DNA from: Deltaproteobacteria bacterium
Lineage (GTDB): Bacteria > Desulfobacterota > Desulfarculia > Adiutricales > Adiutricaceae
Length of the DNA stretch: 34,750 nucleotides
Assembly (NCBI GenBank): GCA_031273455.1
Contig: JAISRZ010000068.1
Location: forward strand, 1-34,750
Reading direction: 5' to 3'
Part shown: positions 16,086 through 23,155 of the stretch, piece by piece
Layout: every line of letters begins with the position of its first letter
How positions within the stretch are numbered: the first letter of the stretch is position 1
Made by a program: the position numbers and the translations under genes
The notes under the pieces: model-generated
Seen by the model: only the letters and a program-made list of their open reading frames with translations
The model's database searches: none
What the model was told of the DNA's origin: nothing

Positions 16086-16460
16086 ATGAAAATCCCTGTC
16101 GCCACCGATAAAGCCCCGGGGGCCATTGGCCCTTATAGCCAAGCCATTGTGGCTGGCCAGACCATTTACGTTTCCGGCCAACTCCCCTTAAACCCCATCA
16201 CCGGGGAAATTCCGGACCAAGCCGCGGAGCAAGCCAAACAGTCGCTCACCAACATCAAAGCCATCTTAGCGGCGGCTGGGGCCACCATGGACAACGTGGT
16301 GAGAACCGGGATCTTTTTAACCGACTTAAAAGATTTCCAGGCGGTTAACGAGGTTTACGCCTCTTTCTTCATTGAGCCCTACCCAGCTCGCAGCACGGTG
16401 GAGGTTAAAGCCTTGCCGCGCGGGGTTAAGGTGGAGATTGAGGCCATCGCCGTTAAATAG
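16086..16460 (+). CDS. ridA: RidA family enamine/imine deaminase
   Basis: A 124-residue protein, the usual size for RidA (YjgF/YER057c/UK114). It hydrolyses reactive enamines and imines released by PLP enzymes such as threonine dehydratase. It carries APGAIGPYSQA (10-20), YVSGQLPLNP (28-37), NIKAILAAAGATMDNVVRT, and PARSTVEV with the substrate-binding Arg at R102, plus the E-containing C-terminal VEIEAIA. The ATG at 16086 is chosen for GGAGGA at 16075-16080 and for the family's normal N-terminus. An upstream start would run through the TGACC repeats and is implausible. Short TAGGAAGCC/AAGGAAACC repeats follow (16457-16515). Confidence 0.92.
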   Translation: MKIPVATDKAPGAIGPYSQAIVAGQTIYVSGQLPLNPITGEIPDQAAEQAKQSLTNIKAILAAAGATMDNVVRTGIFLTDLKDFQAVNEVYASFFIEPYPARSTVEVKALPRGVKVEIEAIAVK

Positions 16461-16515
16461 GAAGCCTCTTAATAAGGAAACCCCTTAAATAGGAAGCCCC
16501 TTAATTAGGAAACAT
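16457..16515. repeat. Short tandem AGGAAGCC-type repeats
   Basis: The units TAGGAAGCCTCTTAAT, AAGGAAACCCCTTAA, TAGGAAGCCCCTTAAT and TAGGAAACA follow each other between ridA and the ParB-like gene. The last AGGA (16507-16510) also lies nine bases before the next TTG start, so the array may supply the ribosome site. Confidence 0.6.
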
Positions 16516-16519
16516 ATAG

Positions 16520-17566
16520 TTGCCTAAACAACCGTTAAAGTTCCCTTTAAGCTTAGAGCCCCCCGATAAGTGGCCTTTAGTGGACTGGCCCCTAGAAGAC
16601 GATGGTTTTAAGCTTAAAGTCTTACCCTTTAGTTTTGGCCGGGATCCCGAGCCTTTGGCCCGGTCCATCCAAAAACAGGGGCTTCTTCGCCCTTTGTGGG
16701 GCGTCATTGACCCCGAAGGGCGACCGGTCATCGTCTCTGGGGGTTTAAGAGTGGCGGCCTTAAAGCTTCTAGGTCAGACCACGGCCCCCACCTATCTTTT
16801 AACCCAAGACCCCCACTGGCTGGACGTTTGGACCTTAGCCTTAGCCGATAACTTAGGGAAAACCTATAACCCAGCGGAAAAGGCCCTAATTTTGGCGGCC
16901 CTTTCGTCAACCCTAACCGATCCGGAAATGGCCTCTTTAACCGGGCTCATGGATTTACCCATCGGCAAGGCTTTAAAAGAGCGGAACCTGGCCGCGGCTA
17001 AACTCCCCTATCCCGCCCTTTTGGCCTTGGCCAAAGACAAGCTCGATCTGGCCACCGGAGCCCGCTTAGCCCAACTTGGCCCAGACGCTTTGGGCCTTTG
17101 GACCCTTTTGGAAGGCTATAACCCCTCGCTGCAGACTCGGCGTAAGTGGGTGGACTGGCTCATCGACTTAAGCCGCCTGGAAAAACGCGCCCCTTTGGAT
17201 CTGGCTCAAGAGATCGGGGCCACCTTAGCTAACCCGCCATCTTTTAAAGCCCCAAACCTTGGCCCGGCCAAGACCTTTGAGGGCCTCTTAAAAAGTTGGC
17301 GCTTTCCGAAAGTGACCTTTTTAGAAGCTCAAAGACTAAGGTTATTAAAGTCCGCCCCTTTACCTCCAGGGGTATCCTTAACCACTGATCCTTCCTTGGA
17401 GGATCTGAAAGCCACTTTAACCATCCAGTTTAGCGGCCCAGACGATTTAGCCGCCCGGCTTAAAGAGCTAAAACCTCTTCTTAATAACCCGAACTTTCAA
17501 AAAATCTGGAAACTAAAGTGGCCCGAGGATGAGGACCTATTCTTTAACTCCCCGACTTTACACTAA
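16520..17566 (+). CDS. ParB/sulfiredoxin-fold N-terminal domain protein
   Basis: A 348-residue protein with an N-terminal ParB-like (ParB/Srx) domain: DPEPLARSIQKQGLLRPLWG (about 42-61), then RPVIVSGGLRVAALKLLG (about 68-85), the GxxR-type box of the fold. The middle looks like the helical part of ParB proteins (LALADNLGKTYNPAEKALIL, as in the D/EN....L.P.E motif), but the last 100 residues match nothing I know. It is not the usual chromosomal ParB: no parA is adjacent and the C-terminus differs. The TTG start follows AGGA by nine bases. The next gene, a radical SAM protein, is on the same strand 92 bp later; such pairs occur in Desulfobacterota genomes, so a joint DNA-related function is plausible. 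Confidence 0.75.
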   Translation: MPKQPLKFPLSLEPPDKWPLVDWPLEDDGFKLKVLPFSFGRDPEPLARSIQKQGLLRPLWGVIDPEGRPVIVSGGLRVAALKLLGQTTAPTYLLTQDPHWLDVWTLALADNLGKTYNPAEKALILAALSSTLTDPEMASLTGLMDLPIGKALKERNLAAAKLPYPALLALAKDKLDLATGARLAQLGPDALGLWTLLEGYNPSLQTRRKWVDWLIDLSRLEKRAPLDLAQEIGATLANPPSFKAPNLGPAKTFEGLLKSWRFPKVTFLEAQRLRLLKSAPLPPGVSLTTDPSLEDLKATLTIQFSGPDDLAARLKELKPLLNNPNFQKIWKLKWPEDEDLFFNSPTLH

Positions 17567-17658
17567 AGTGACCGGTTATTTTTAAGCGTTTTTAAAAGAA
17601 AGTTATTAAAGGCCAGCTTTTAGGTCGCTAATTAACCCTTTTCCCCTTCGAGGCCCCT

Positions 17659-18918
17659 TTGCCCTTTAACCCCAAAGACCCCGCCTTTTTAGAGCCAGCC
17701 ACCTTTAACCCGGCGGCCAAACCCAAAAGGTATTTTACGGCTAAAGAGTTTACTGGGGCTGGCTATTACCCTAGCTACGCTCCCGAGGTTTTACCCCAGA
17801 TCGACCCCGTTGATTACCCGAGCCTAAAGTTGGGGGATTTGGCTATTGGGCGGCACAAAGGCTCCTTTTTACGGCCTTGCCCCGCCACCCCGGTCTATAA
17901 CTGCTGCGGTCTTAACATCATCCACATTGGCCAAGGTTGCCCTTTAGGCTGTCGTTACTGCGCCTTAGCCTCGTACCTCGGATCTGAGGCGGTCATTCGC
18001 TTTGGCAACTACCCGGAAGGGTTAAACGAGATCGAAGCGGTTCTCAAGGTCATTGAAAGGTTGGAGCCGCGCGAGAATTTGACCCTGGCCCCTAAAACTA
18101 AGGCCGATAACCCTACGGTCCCCCCGACCGCCAAGCCTCCGGCCACCGAGGCCCCTAAACCGAAACTCGCCGGTTCCCCTAGCCCGGAGCCTAAACCTAG
18201 GTCTTATCGCTTCTGCACGGGGGAGTTCACCGATTCTTTACTGTATGACCAAGGGTTTAAGGTCTCGGAAAAATTAATCGCCCTTTTTAAAAACTATTCC
18301 AAAAGCGTTTTAGAGCTAAAAACCAAGACCGCCAGCGTTAACCACTTACTAAGTTTAGACCATGGCGGGCGGACGGTAATCTCTTTTTCCTTAAACGCGC
18401 CGCTAATGGCCGAAAAGTTAGAGCCCTACGCGGCCCCTTTAAGCGAGCGGATTAAAGCCGCTAAACTCGCTATGACCGCTGGTTACCCACTTGGCTTCCA
18501 CTTTGACCCCATTGTCTATTACCCGGGGTTTCAAGAAGGGTACCGCCAAACCGCGGAAATGATTGATAAGGCCAACCTTTGGCCCCAAATAGCTTGGATC
18601 TCCTTAGGCTGCTTTCGGTATCAAGCCCCTTTAAAAACCCATATGCTGGCCCACAACCCCTCGTTTCTGTTTGACGGGGAGTTTATCTTGGCCCACGATG
18701 GGAAATACCGTTACCCGCGACCTTTACGGATCCTTTTGTACCAAACGGTTCTCGATAGCTTAAAGCCCTATCTCGACCCTAAAACCACGGTTTACCTCTG
18801 CATGGAAAGTGGGCGTATGTGGAAGGATCTCTTGGGCTTTGACCCCCAAACCGCGGGGTTAACCGCCCGCTTTCGGGAACCCATTTTATCCCGCCCCTTT
18901 ACCCCGGAAACTCTTTAG
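17659..18918 (+). CDS. Spore photolyase-like radical SAM protein
   Basis: A 419-residue radical SAM protein of the SplB-like (DNA repair photolyase, COG1533) group. The cluster motif is C94-x3-C98-x2-C101 in GQGCPLGCRYCAL. CTGEFTDSLLYD, VLELKTKTASVNHLL, VISFSLNAP, and GYPLGFHFDPIVYYPG with IAWISLGCFRY follow in the order seen in spore photoproduct lyases. No spore genes are near, so the substrate is unknown. Unusual is a Pro/Lys/Ala-rich, low-complexity insert at about 141-182 (KPPATEAPKPKLAGSPSPEP) between the radical SAM loop and the CTGEF strand. The start is TTG with GAGG five bases upstream. It probably belongs with the ParB-like gene before it. Confidence 0.82.
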   Translation: MPFNPKDPAFLEPATFNPAAKPKRYFTAKEFTGAGYYPSYAPEVLPQIDPVDYPSLKLGDLAIGRHKGSFLRPCPATPVYNCCGLNIIHIGQGCPLGCRYCALASYLGSEAVIRFGNYPEGLNEIEAVLKVIERLEPRENLTLAPKTKADNPTVPPTAKPPATEAPKPKLAGSPSPEPKPRSYRFCTGEFTDSLLYDQGFKVSEKLIALFKNYSKSVLELKTKTASVNHLLSLDHGGRTVISFSLNAPLMAEKLEPYAAPLSERIKAAKLAMTAGYPLGFHFDPIVYYPGFQEGYRQTAEMIDKANLWPQIAWISLGCFRYQAPLKTHMLAHNPSFLFDGEFILAHDGKYRYPRPLRILLYQTVLDSLKPYLDPKTTVYLCMESGRMWKDLLGFDPQTAGLTARFREPILSRPFTPETL

Positions 18919-19202
18919 CCATTAAAGGCCGCCTCCTCCCTCTTTAGGCCCCTAAGGTTAGCCTTAAGGCCAAGGTTAGCTTTTGGCCCGCCTAAAATTA
19001 ACCGCGCCCTATAAGCGCGGCCCTATAAGTTAGTTTTTAAAGGGAACCAAGGAACCTTGGCCCTTAAGCTGGCCCGTTAGTCCCTCTTAAGCCCTCGTTA
19101 GCCCTGTTAGCCGTAAGACCCGTTAGCCGTTAGCCCCAGTTAGCCGTAAGCCCATAAGCCGTTGCCCCTAAGCCCATAAGCCGTCCTAGGCCTCCTAAGC
19201 GT

Positions 19203-19388
19203 GGCGAGGCCAGTTATTAAAGGAAACCAATAACCTGGCGTTTAAGCTTTGGCGCGCCCTGGCGACCCCTTAAGCCCATAAGCCAATCTAACGCCCCCTA
19301 AGCTCGGCGAGGCCAGTTATTAAGGAAACCAATAACCTGGCCTTTAAGCTTTGGCGTTTAAGCTTACCCTGGCGACCCTTTAAGCCCC
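19203..19388. repeat. Two ~80-bp direct repeats with internal hairpin
   Basis: GGCGAGGCCAGTTATTAA begins at 19203 and again at 19306. Both copies continue with GGAAACCAATAACCTGG, TTTAAGCTTTGGCG, CCCTGGCGACCCCTTAAGCCC-like sequence. In each, CCAGTTATT and AATAACCTGG can pair (one bulged base). The second copy carries an extra TTTAAGCTTA. Confidence 0.8.
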
Positions 19389-19493
19389 CGTTAGCCCTAA
19401 GCCCAACCTGAAACCCCGAAGCTCCTAGCCGTCCTTAAGCCCTCTAGCCAACCGTCAGCCCCGTAAGCCCCGTAAGCCCGTCCTTTGGCCTTC

Positions 19494-19706
19494 TAGCCAA
19501 CCGTTAGCCCTAGCCGTCCAACGCCTTCTAGCCAACCGTCAGCCCTAGCCGTCCAACGCCTTCTAGCCAACCGTCAGCCCCTAGCCGTCCAACGCCTTCT
19601 AGCCAACCGTCAGCCCTAGCCGTCCAACGCCTTCTAGCCAACCGTAAGCCCCTAGCCGTCCAACGCCTTCTAGCCAACCGTCAGCCTGTAAGCCCTCCTT
19701 AGGCCC
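19494..19706. repeat. 35/36-bp tandem repeat array (six copies)
   Basis: The unit TAGCCAACCGTCAGCCCTAG followed by CCGTCCAACGCCTTC starts at 19494, 19529, 19564, 19600, 19635 and 19671. The spacing is 35 or 36 bp, depending on CCC or CCCC in the middle; the last copy decays. Copies abut directly without spacers, so it is a minisatellite and not a CRISPR. The period is not a multiple of three, so it is non-coding. Confidence 0.88.
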
Positions 19707-20105
19707 TCCAGCCAACCGTAAGCCCGTAAGCCCGTCATTAGGCCCTCTAGACCACCGTCAGCCCCGTAAGCCCGTACTTGCGCCCTCTTGATCGCGCTTG
19801 ACGCCCCTAAAGTAAAAAACCAAAAATCCAAAACTTACCCCGGAAAACCCGGTTCAGCCACGCCCAAGCTTACCGTTAGCCCGCCATTAAGCCCCCCAAG
19901 GGTCAAGAGATTTCCAAGGCTTCACTAAAACCCCCAAGGTCCTTAAAAGACCACTTTCTAGCCCCCAAACCCACTAAAAATGTCCCTAAACCACTAAAAA
20001 TCTCCCATACGCCCCCAAAAATCACCCAATCCGCCCCAATCCTCCGTCCGCGAGCTTAAGGTTAACGCTGTCCCCTAAACCTTAAAGCCAGCTCTAAAAG
20101 ATCCT

Positions 20106-20390
20106 TAACCCGACTTTACAAGTTATTTCAAGCATATCCGAATTCTCCAATAAATCCAAATAGTTACTTCCTGTTTATTGTAGTTAAATAAGCCGTTCTA
20201 TTTTATGCCTTTATTTACAAGGCTTTTAGAAGATTTTTCCCGCATGTAGTTAAATTTGTTCCCAAAGCCAATTTTGACCAAAAAAAATATTACTGACATA
20301 GGCGCTGTTTAACTACAGACATCTTTTAAAAAAACAAGTGATTTCAGATAGTTACCGGTGTAAACTAAAATAACTTGTAAAGTCGGGTTA
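20106..20390. mobile_element. MITE-like element with perfect 23-bp terminal inverted repeats
   Basis: TAACCCGACTTTACAAGTTA plus TTT (20106-20128) is repeated exactly, inverted, at 20368-20390. The inverted match continues imperfectly outside (AAGATCCT against AAGGATCC). The 285-bp element is far more AT-rich than its flanks and has no transposase gene. Inside, TGTAGTTAAAT occurs twice and GTTTAACTACA once inverted, so it may have further fold-back structure. This layout fits a non-autonomous miniature transposon. No clean target duplication is visible and the parent family is unknown. Confidence 0.7.
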
Positions 20391-20470
20391 GGATCCTTAT
20401 AACATATCCCATTCGGGATAGTCTCCTCGGGAATGTTAAGCGTCGGCGTTGTCGACTCGTCCCGTTCCAT
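20309..20470 (-). CDS. Possible 53-residue small ORF entering the MITE
   Basis: It reads MERDESTTPTLNIPEETIPN and continues to LVFLKDVCS; the last 26 codons lie inside the MITE-like element, across its right inverted repeat. The ATG has a good AGTGAGG five bases upstream and a minus-strand promoter about 210 bp before it. No family is recognised. It may be the stump of a gene interrupted by the element, a real small protein, or chance. Confidence 0.3.
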   Translation of the reverse strand: MERDESTTPTLNIPEETIPNGICYKDPNPTLQVILVYTGNYLKSLVFLKDVCS

Positions 20471-20680
20471 TAGTTCCTCACTTCCCTGCGGACGGTCTTC
20501 CAGGGGTCAGGACTGGAGAAGCATCCTGACGTGGGTCTTTAACCTACGCTCAACGGAGGACCTGGCGAGCCAGGCCCTAACCCTGGTAACCCTTAAGACG
20601 CCCTAGAGCGCCTCAACCCCGGGCCAAAGGCGAGCCTTTGGCCCGGTGTGAACGGTTACGCAACAAGCTATCGTATTTGT
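20471..20680 (-). ncRNA. Candidate structured RNA or leader (minus strand)
   Basis: This GC-rich stretch is dense in hairpins. A 12-bp perfect stem CCGGGCCAAAGG/CCTTTGGCCCGG lies at 20619-20646 with a 4-nt loop. CCTGG/CCAGG (20561-20574) has a loop of the same sequence, and GTCAGGA/TCCTGAC (20506-20530) has an 11-nt loop. A consensus TATAAT promoter sits just upstream on the minus strand, and a ribosome site and small ORF follow downstream. I compared it from memory with 6S, SRP, tmRNA, RNase P and common riboswitch consensus motifs and found no match. The strand and boundaries are inferred. Confidence 0.35.
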
Positions 20681-20686
20681 AGGTTT

Positions 20687-20714
20687 ATTATAGCTATTTC
20701 ACCCCTTAAAGCAA
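20687..20714 (-). promoter_or_regulatory. Minus-strand promoter reading into the structured region
   Basis: On the minus strand TTGCTT (20709-20714) and a perfect TATAAT (20687-20692) are 16 bp apart. Transcription would start near 20680 and run through the hairpin-rich stretch. Confidence 0.5.
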
Positions 20715-21063
20715 GTTAAAGCCGAAAGCCCTAACCAGAGACCCCCTTAAGGGCCAACTTTTTAAAAGCCGTATCACGCCTTTAAGCCGCCGCTTTTAGC
20801 TAGGCTCCTAACCCTTTAACCAACCTTCATTATTAGCTGACCCCCTAATCGCCTTCCTTTAACTTTTAACCCACCGCCCTTAACCAACCACCCTTAACTA
20901 ACCACCGACGCCCCCTTCCCCCTAAAGCTCCCGACCTCCCAAGCTAACGCTCTAAGGAGGTCAGAAGGTTCCAAAAAGGGGTTTTAAGCCTCAAATCTAA
21001 CGGCTTTAACGCGGGAGAGTCTTAGGGGCTTTAAGTTTGTCGTTAAGGGGAGGATATGCTAAT
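20715..21063. other. Gap before nadK
   Basis: Non-coding, C/T-rich, with AACCAACC-type repeats at 20816-20910 (CCACCGCCCTTAACCAACCA and variants). No gene or promoter was recognised. Confidence 0.4.
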
Positions 21064-21141
21064 ATGCCTCAATCGAGCTTGCGCCATTTCGCTGTTAATT
21101 TAACCGTTATTGTCGCGGGAATCGTGGTTTACGCCCTTTAG
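21064..21141 (+). CDS. Possible 25-residue hydrophobic small protein upstream of nadK
   Basis: It reads MPQSSLRHFAVNLTVIVAGI, then VVYAL and stop. A polar start followed by a 16-residue hydrophobic run would suit a single membrane helix. AGGGGAGGAT at 21046-21055 is a strong ribosome site about nine bases before the ATG, better than many in this window. It ends 18 bp before the nadK start, so it would be co-transcribed. Too short to assign a family. Confidence 0.4.
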   Translation: MPQSSLRHFAVNLTVIVAGIVVYAL

Positions 21142-21159
21142 GCCCTTAGGGAGTTTAAA

Positions 21160-22002
21160 TTGCCGGATTTGGTCATTGTTCACAAAAACGACCCCGCGGC
21201 CGCGGCCTTAGCCAGCCAGACCGAGACCAGGCTTAGCGGCTCATACCGGATCTTCCGGGAGATCTCCGACTTTGAGGGCCCCAGGCTGACTCCCCCGGCG
21301 GATTTTCAGCCCCAGTTGGTCATCTCCTTTGGCGGGGACGGGACTTTACTCTACTCCTCTCGGGCTTGGGGCTTGGATGGCACGCCCATTTTGGGGGTCA
21401 ACTTAGGGAATTTAGGCTTTTTAGCCGAGGTGGAGCCAGTTTGGTTCCACGAGCTTTTGGAAAAGGCTCTAGCCAACGAAGCTAACATTGAGACCCGGGA
21501 GGCCTTGGACGTCAAAGTCTGTCGGGACCAAGAGAATCTGGCCTCTTTCACGGTCTTTAACGACGCGGTCATCAATAAAGGGGCCTTATCCCGGATCATG
21601 AACTTAAAGCTCAGCATGTCCGGGTCCAGTTACTGGAACTTTCGGGCCGATGGGGTCATCTTAGCCACGCCCACCGGGTCCACGGCTTATAACCTCTCGG
21701 CTGGGGGCCCGGTGGTCCACCACAGCCTTTCGGTGATCATCGTCACCCCCATCTGTCCGTTCACCCTGTCCAGCCGGTCTTTGATCCTCCCGTCCGACGT
21801 GGAGCTCCATGTGTCCATTGACGATAACGCCACTGACACCCACTTAACTGGCGACGGCCAAGTCTATCTGCCCTTACGGCCCGGGGATTTGGTCAAAGTC
21901 CGCCGGTCCAAAACCGCTCTCCGCCTCATCTCTAACCCCCATCGCCAATACTTTGACGCCTTAAGGATAAAGCTCGGCTTCTTTAACGATGAGCGACGCT
22001 AA
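21160..22002 (+). CDS. nadK: NAD kinase
   Basis: A 280-residue cytosolic enzyme that phosphorylates NAD to NADP with ATP or polyphosphate. It carries the defining FGGDGTLL (57-64), NLGNLGFLAEV (about 81-91), FNDAVINKG, and the RADGVILATPTGSTAYNLSAGGP motif, followed by PICPFTLSSRSLILP. The length is typical. The start is TTG, with AGGGAG seven bases upstream. It ends 150 bp before the stop codon of the oppositely oriented flagellar-type gene. With nadB at the far right of the window, two genes of NAD(P) synthesis are present, but they are not linked in one operon. Confidence 0.94.
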   Translation: MPDLVIVHKNDPAAAALASQTETRLSGSYRIFREISDFEGPRLTPPADFQPQLVISFGGDGTLLYSSRAWGLDGTPILGVNLGNLGFLAEVEPVWFHELLEKALANEANIETREALDVKVCRDQENLASFTVFNDAVINKGALSRIMNLKLSMSGSSYWNFRADGVILATPTGSTAYNLSAGGPVVHHSLSVIIVTPICPFTLSSRSLILPSDVELHVSIDDNATDTHLTGDGQVYLPLRPGDLVKVRRSKTALRLISNPHRQYFDALRIKLGFFNDERR

Positions 22003-22155
22003 AGCCAGATTTGAGGTTTTTAACGGGTAAACTTGGAGGAAACTAAAAGCGACGCTTAAGGTTTGAAAAAAGGTCAGATCCAGGGGGGGTCGGAAAGAGG
22101 TTCCCGAAAAAGAGGAAAGCCCATAAGGTTAGCTTGGGGCTATTTTTAGCTTAAG

Positions 22156-22548
22156 CTAGACCTTAAGGTTAATGATGGTGCCTAACATCTCGTCCGTGGT
22201 CTTAACTGGCTTAATGTTGGCCTCGTAAGCGCGGCTATTAATGATTAAACCAATCATTTCCATGGCCACGTCAGTGTTGGACGTCTCTAAAAATCCGCTG
22301 ACCACCCCCGGCCCGGCGGCCTCGACCGGCGAACCGCCCGGGTTAGGCCGTAAGGCCCCCATGGGTTTAGCGGGCTTTTGGGTTAAAGCGTTGACCCCAC
22401 TGTAATTAGGGAGGTCCTCGTACAGAGTCCGACTAGCCTTAAAGCGGTCCGTGGCCACGTTGGCCAGGTTATGGGCCACCACTTGGGTGCCCACGCCGAA
22501 GGCGCTTAAGGCGGTCACTGACGGGTAAAGGGCGCCGATGAGGGACAT
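22156..22548 (-). CDS. Short flagellar rod/hook-family protein (FlgC-like)
   Basis: A 130-residue protein with both ends of a flagellar axial protein. The N-terminal rod motif is ALSAFGVGTQVVAHNLANVA (13-32), where the family has NLANV/IANA. The C-terminal ETSNTDVAMEMIGLIINSRA plus YEAN motif (about 88-111) and TTDEMLGTIINLK match the FlgG/FlgF/FlgE/FlgC C-terminus. The middle is only about 55 residues and Pro/Gly-rich. FlgC is the closest in size, but the C-terminal ETSN.D signature is FlgG-like, so I leave the symbol blank. AGGAGA lies five bases before the ATG. It diverges from csrA-fliW, which control flagellin, so a flagellar context is supported; no other rod genes are adjacent. Confidence 0.75.
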   Translation of the reverse strand: MSLIGALYPSVTALSAFGVGTQVVAHNLANVATDRFKASRTLYEDLPNYSGVNALTQKPAKPMGALRPNPGGSPVEAAGPGVVSGFLETSNTDVAMEMIGLIINSRAYEANIKPVKTTDEMLGTIINLKV

Positions 22549-22861
22549 GGCGTCTCCTTTCGCGGCCCGTTATTTTGGGCTGACTTAGGCCATCATAACA
22601 CAAACAATGGTCCAGGGACAAAGGAAAAAAAGCCTGAGCCTAATTCCTTTTAGGCCATTTCTATCATATAATGTCTTTTTAAAGCTCTTTAGGAGTTTTA
22701 CTTAACCCCTTTAGTTAAGCGTATGGCCCAAAGACGCGCCTTCCTTCTGGGGCCCGGGAATCCTCTAAAAAGGCCAAAAAGCTCTAATATGGCTTGTTTT
22801 ACAGGCCCAGAACGAGTAATATTCTTTCAACTTGCCCCCGAAAAAGGACCGCGAGGAGGAT
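22549..22861. other. Divergent intergenic region between the rod gene and csrA
   Basis: It contains TATAAT at 22667-22672 on the plus strand, a plausible -10 for the csrA operon though its -35 (TTCCTT) is poor. The leader is rich in GGA near its 3' end. A 69-codon plus-strand frame (22723-22932) runs through it but overlaps csrA out of frame and has no family features. Confidence 0.4.
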
Positions 22862-22882
22862 ATGGGAGGGTTGGCTTACTAG
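22846..22882 (+). promoter_or_regulatory. csrA leader: GGA motifs and tiny upstream ORF
   Basis: GGACCGCGAGGAGGATATGG followed by GAGGG carries several GGA boxes, the core of CsrA binding sites, next to the csrA start. A six-codon ORF (22862-22882, MGGLAY, stop TAG) has its own AGGAGG site and ends exactly one base before the csrA GTG. Coupled translation and CsrA autorepression are therefore plausible; both are inference. Confidence 0.4.
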
Positions 22883-23140
22883 GTGCTGATTTTAACCCGG
22901 AAAATAGGCGAAACCGTCGCCATAGGCGATAATATCAAGGTGCGGGTGGTGGACGTCAAAGGCCATCAAGTGCGCCTGGGGATATCCGCGCCTATGGAAT
23001 GGGCGGTTCATCGGGAAGAAGTCTTCCTCCGCATCCAAGAGCAAAACTTAAAAGCTCGGGCCACGGCCACTTCCGATCTGGAAAGGGCGGCCCAACTCTG
23101 GGAGACCAAGCCAGGCCCAGACAAACCCTCCGGCGTTTAG
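22883..23140 (+). CDS. csrA: Carbon storage regulator CsrA
   Basis: An 85-residue dimeric RNA-binding protein that blocks or stabilises mRNAs by binding GGA hairpins. It has the canonical start [10 protein letters not shown], the core [20 protein letters not shown] (19-38), and [12 protein letters not shown] with the conserved R-E of the RNA-binding face. The tail of about 25 residues after QEQN ([13 protein letters not shown]) is longer than in the 61-residue enterobacterial form. The GTG start is fixed by the conserved N-terminus; its own ribosome site is distant (AGGG about 13 bases before). fliW follows after 15 bp: FliW binds CsrA and frees flagellin mRNA, so the two form a regulatory pair. 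Confidence 0.95.
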   Translation: MLILTRKIGETVAIGDNIKVRVVDVKGHQVRLGISAPMEWAVHREEVFLRIQEQNLKARATATSDLERAAQLWETKPGPDKPSGV

Positions 23141-23155
23141 CGGGCCAGAAGAACT

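Larger units (their letters stand above)
18919..20105. other. Long non-coding repeat region, left part
   Basis: No gene is supported on either strand. The sequence is dominated by TTAGCC, GTAAGCC and CCTTAAGG-type words. It includes a perfect palindrome CCAAGGAACCTTGG at about 19044-19059, two long direct repeats (19203-19388) and a 35/36-bp tandem array (19494-19706). From 19900 on it is A/C-rich with TCCCCCAAAAATC-type repeats. Confidence 0.6.

Noticed and set aside
19494-19706. CRISPR-like regular repeats of about 35 bp
   Set aside because: The units touch each other with no spacers and vary between 35 and 36 bp; no cas genes lie near. It is a tandem minisatellite.
20500-20535. SRP RNA-like loop (GTCAGGACTGGAGAAGCA)
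   Set aside because: It recalls the SRP apical loop, but the closing 3-bp stem and GGAA tetraloop geometry cannot be formed, so I do not call an SRP RNA.
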